This document shows positions 4,943-7,034 of a stretch of 7,034 bases of DNA, one piece after another (within the stretch, counting starts at the first letter, position 1; every line of letters begins with the position of its first letter). The DNA is from Phenylobacterium sp. (GTDB taxonomy: Bacteria > Pseudomonadota > Alphaproteobacteria > Caulobacterales > Caulobacteraceae), in NCBI GenBank assembly GCA_025350885.1, contig JANXXA010000231.1:1-7034 (forward strand), read 5' to 3'. A program made the position numbers and the translations under genes. The notes beneath the pieces are model-generated. The model was not told the origin of the DNA. It did not search any database and saw only the letters and a list, made by a program, of their open reading frames with translations.

Positions 4943-5899
4943 ATGTTCTACCGAATTTTGGCCCTGTTGATTTGCCTTGCCTTTCTGATCCCCGGCGCCG
5001 CTCTGGCCGGCCAGGTCGAGGCGCTGAAGGTCACCGTTCTATCCACGATGCTCGCAGACCAGGGCCTGGGAGAGTGGGGCTATTCGGCCCTGGTTGAGGT
5101 CGATGGGCGCAAGTTCCTGTTCGATACCGGCGCGAATCCGGACGTGGTGCTGAAGAACGCCAAGTCGCTGGGCATCGACCTGTCGAAGGTCGAGGACGTC
5201 ATCGTCTCGCACAATCACGGTGACCACACCGGCGGTCTCATCGCGCTGCGTCGCGAGCTGATGAAGCGCAATCCGCTCGCGATTGGCCGTGCGCACGTGT
5301 CTGGAAACATTTTCCTGCCTCGACTGTCCGGCGATGGAGCCGACCAGAATGGCCTCACACCGTTGAAGGCTGAATACGAACGGCTGGGCGGCCGCTTCAT
5401 CCTTCACGAGGGCGCGACTCAACTCGCGCCAGGGGTCTGGTTCACCGGGCCGGTGCCCAGGAACAATAGTGAGACGAATTGGAGCACGGGAGGCCTGAAA
5501 ATTCGTACGGCGGCCGGTGACGTGGTCGATAACGTGCCCGAGGACGCCGCCTTGGTGTTCTCGACGGCTGAAGGCCTTGTGGTGCTAACGGGCTGCGGCC
5601 ACGCCGGCATCGTCAATATCTCGGAATATGCCCAGGCTATCGCGGGGACCAAGCCGGTCTTCGCCGTGATCGGCGGCCTTCACCTCTTCGCGAAGAGCGA
5701 CGAGGTCGTCGACTGGACGGGCGCGCAATTGCGCCGTCTGGGCGTCAAATACCTTCTGGCGGGCCACTGTACAGGCATCGAGGCGACGTGGCGGCTGCGC
5801 GCGGCCTTAGGTCTCACGCGAAAGACCGCCCCTGTGAGCAGCGTCGGATCCGCCTTCACCCTCGGTAAGGGCATCATGGCCAGCGCCATCGCGGCCTAA
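4943..5899 (+). CDS. Exported metallo-beta-lactamase-fold hydrolase, COG1237-like
   Basis: A 318-aa protein with a clear signal peptide (MFYRILALLICLAFLIPGAA, cut after ALA at residue 22). The metal-binding motif is SHNHGDHTGG, with H90, H92, D94 and H95. Further family motifs are FDTGANPDVVLKNAKSLGID, TGCGHAGIVNI (H220), VIGGLHLF (H247) and LAGHCTGIEA (H275). The combination of GCGHAGIVN, GGLHL and GHCTG is characteristic of the COG1237 group, which includes the archaeal dihydropterin-ribofuranosylaminobenzene-phosphate synthase. Those relatives are mostly cytoplasmic, so a periplasmic member probably has another substrate. All expected metal ligands appear intact. ATG 4943 was chosen because AGGAGG lies 4 bases upstream and a signal peptide follows; in-frame starts back to 4805 would overlap the previous gene. 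A hairpin follows the stop. Confidence 0.9.
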   Translation: MFYRILALLICLAFLIPGAALAGQVEALKVTVLSTMLADQGLGEWGYSALVEVDGRKFLFDTGANPDVVLKNAKSLGIDLSKVEDVIVSHNHGDHTGGLIALRRELMKRNPLAIGRAHVSGNIFLPRLSGDGADQNGLTPLKAEYERLGGRFILHEGATQLAPGVWFTGPVPRNNSETNWSTGGLKIRTAAGDVVDNVPEDAALVFSTAEGLVVLTGCGHAGIVNISEYAQAIAGTKPVFAVIGGLHLFAKSDEVVDWTGAQLRRLGVKYLLAGHCTGIEATWRLRAALGLTRKTAPVSSVGSAFTLGKGIMASAIAA

Positions 5900-5903
5900 G
5901 ACG

Positions 5904-5923
5904 AGCGGACGCCGAGGTCCGTT
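5904..5923 (+). terminator. Stem-loop directly after the MBL gene
   Basis: CGGAC (5906-5910) pairs with GTCCG (5917-5921) around a 6-base loop, extended outward by a G-U and an A-U pair and followed by TTTCC. It starts 4 bases after the stop codon, as an intrinsic terminator would, though the T-run is short. The stem sequence is also like that of the nearby intergenic cassette, so it could be a cassette remnant. Confidence 0.45.
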
Positions 5924-5975
5924 TCCAACCACAGGCGCTGGTCAGGTGCGCTTACGGGCGCGGAGGTAACGAAAG

Positions 5976-6042
5976 CTTTCGACCCATTGCGGACCGTCGA
6001 AGAGTCCGCTTACGATCCGCCGGATGATCGCTGGGGGGCGGC
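5976..6042 (+). repeat. Intergenic cassette, copy 2, ending at a start codon
   Basis: CTTTCGACCCATTGCGGACC, then GTCGAAGAGTCC and GCTTA, form the upstream half. The stem GCGGAC (5989-5994) / GTCCGC (6004-6009) is a perfect 6-bp helix with a 9-base loop. The downstream half ends GCTGGGGGGCGGC directly before the ATG at 6043, so the G-run acts as the ribosome-binding region. TTGCGG (5987-5992) and GCTTAC (6008-6013) are candidate promoter hexamers. Confidence 0.75.
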
Positions 6043-6759
6043 ATGGACATCCACAAACCCAAACCCTGGCATGGTTGGCGCGAACTTCTGAAGGAGGTCG
6101 GCACCATCGTCATCGGCGTGCTTATCGCGCTGGGCGCCGAGCAATCGGTGGAGTGGGTGCATCGCCAATCAGAGATCGGGGAAGCTCGCGAGGCGATCCG
6201 CCACGAGCTCGCTCTGAACTTGGCTTACCTGCGCTCGCGGGACGCAACCCGGGGCTGCATCGAACGGCGCCTGGGCGAAGTGCAGGCGATTCTCGACGGG
6301 GCCCGCCTTGACGGCGCCTTCAGGCGTCCGGGCTGGGTGGGGCGGCCCCAATTCTGGAGTATCGAGACTTTGCGCTGGGACGCAGCCTCGCAGAGCGGCC
6401 GCGCCGCGCTGCTGCCGCCCAAAGAGATAGCTAACTATGGCTCGGTTTACACCCAGCTTCGGCTGGTGATGACGGAGATGGCGATCGAGCAAGGAGACTG
6501 GGCGCGGCTTCGATCACTGGAGAACCTGCAACGACTGCCATCCCAGGGCGTCTACGACATGAACCTCATCCTGAATGATGCCCGCTACCGCGCGTGGCGG
6601 ATTGCGCTGATCACCAGTCAGGAATTTGCCGACGCGAGCCCACTTCGAATAGCCGAGGTCGTCAATCCCAACCCTGCGCCGCAATCCGTTTGCGTGCCGA
6701 TCACCGCCACCCGTGCGCAGGGCCAGACACTGAGCAAATTTCCATTCGGTGAGCCCTGA
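6043..6759 (+). CDS. Uncharacterised membrane-anchored protein, 238 aa
   Basis: The protein begins MDIHKPKPWHGWRELLKEVG, followed by one hydrophobic span at about residues 19-32 (VGTIVIGVLIALGA) and a long soluble domain. The positive residues before the span suggest an N-in topology with a periplasmic C-terminal part. The region after the span (EQSVEWVHRQSEIGEAREAI) looks like a long helix or coiled coil. The motif KEVGTIVIGVLIALGAEQ recalls a large group of uncharacterised sphingomonad/Caulobacter proteins and, loosely, Bacteroidetes proteins of the same layout. I know no function for them. Two cysteines, in RGCIERR and SVCVPI, could form a disulfide. ATG 6043 sits directly behind cassette copy 2, whose G-run serves as ribosome-binding site. 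Confidence 0.8.
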   Translation: MDIHKPKPWHGWRELLKEVGTIVIGVLIALGAEQSVEWVHRQSEIGEAREAIRHELALNLAYLRSRDATRGCIERRLGEVQAILDGARLDGAFRRPGWVGRPQFWSIETLRWDAASQSGRAALLPPKEIANYGSVYTQLRLVMTEMAIEQGDWARLRSLENLQRLPSQGVYDMNLILNDARYRAWRIALITSQEFADASPLRIAEVVNPNPAPQSVCVPITATRAQGQTLSKFPFGEP

Positions 6760-6764
6760 CCTAT

Positions 6765-6783
6765 GCCCCGGACATTCTCGGGC
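6765..6783 (+). terminator. Weak stem-loop after the 238-aa gene
   Basis: GCCC(C)G at 6765-6770 can pair with CGGGC at 6779-6783 with one bulged C and an 8-base loop, 6 bases after the stop at 6759. There is no T-run behind it. It is a possible transcript end only. Confidence 0.25.
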
Positions 6784-6794
6784 CAATCCTTGGG

Positions 6795-6873
6795 AAGGTC
6801 CGCTTTGGACCCCTTTGCCGACCTTCGGAGAGTCCGCTTACAGTGTGGTCAAGGTTGATCCGCTGGGGGCGGC
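6795..6873 (+). repeat. Intergenic cassette, copy 3, ending at a start codon
   Basis: The core (6803-6873) has CTTTGGACCCCTTTGCCGAC, then CTTCGGAGAGTCC and GCTTA, and ends GCTGGGGGCGGC immediately before the ATG at 6874. This copy extends upstream: AAGGTCCGC (6795-6803) is complementary in 8 of 9 positions to GCCGACCTT (6817-6825). GCCGAC can also pair with GTCCGC (6832-6837), with one mismatch. It shares 20 identical bases with copy 1. Confidence 0.75.
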
Positions 6874-7034
6874 ATGACGAAGCATCGACTTGAACTCTTC
6901 AGCGACGGCGTCTTCGCCATCGTGCTTACCCTGCTGGCCCTCGACCTGAAGCTGCCGCACGCCCTTGGCGTCGACGGCCTGCGCGAGATGATCCCCGGCC
7001 TGCTGGTGCACGCCGCAACCTTCGCGGTCGTGGG
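6874..7034 (+). CDS. TMEM175-family (DUF1211) membrane protein, N-terminal part (runs off the right edge)
   Basis: The frame opens at ATG 6874, directly behind the cassette's G-run, and is open for 53 codons to the window edge. The start MTKHRLELFSDGVFAIVLTL holds the RxxxFSDGxxAI signature (R5, F9-G12) of the first transmembrane helix in the TMEM175 family. A second hydrophobic segment begins at LLVHAATFAVV. Family members are membrane proteins, and characterised bacterial ones form potassium-selective leak channels; the hydrophobic residues of the first helix line the pore. Bacterial members usually have six helices per subunit and about 200 residues, so most of this gene lies beyond the window. 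The family call is firm; channel function follows from the family only. Confidence 0.88.
   Translation, partial: MTKHRLELFSDGVFAIVLTLLALDLKLPHALGVDGLREMIPGLLVHAATFAVV

Overview
The window is GC-rich DNA with strong third-position GC bias. It looks like an alphaproteobacterial chromosome, most likely Caulobacterales (Caulobacter or Phenylobacterium). That placement is inferred from codon use, gene content and intergenic style, not from a search. There are ten protein genes, two of them cut by the window edges. I see no tRNA, rRNA, CRISPR array, transposase or insertion sequence.

Left part (1-2718): a metabolic locus. An acyl-CoA dehydrogenase gene, of which only the N-terminal part is present, runs leftward from 355. 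A rightward operon starts at 471 and encodes an APH-fold phosphotransferase, a small DUF6285-type protein overlapping it by 4 bp, and an RhtA-like EamA exporter. The dehydrogenase, APH kinase and DUF6285 set resembles the levulinate/4-hydroxyacyl-CoA module (LvaC, LvaA, LvaB). In that module a 4-hydroxyacyl-CoA is phosphorylated and then isomerised towards beta-oxidation.

Middle part (2693-4229): a 94-aa protein of unknown function on the minus strand lies back-to-back with a WYL-domain transcription regulator. Directly after the regulator comes a 50-aa single-span membrane protein. Its strong ribosome-binding site sits inside a perfect 7-bp hairpin.

Right part (4230-7034): four genes for exported or membrane proteins. 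They are a secreted NTF2-like protein, a secreted metallo-beta-lactamase-fold hydrolase of the COG1237 type, an uncharacterised single-span membrane protein, and the start of a TMEM175-like channel protein. Three of the four are preceded by copies of one roughly 70-bp intergenic cassette, at 4262, 5976 and 6803. Each copy has a conserved stem-loop, promoter-like hexamers at constant spacing and a G-rich leader. In two copies the cassette ends exactly at the start codon. This shared cassette is the most unusual structure in the window. It could be a mobile or duplicated promoter-leader that co-regulates envelope genes.
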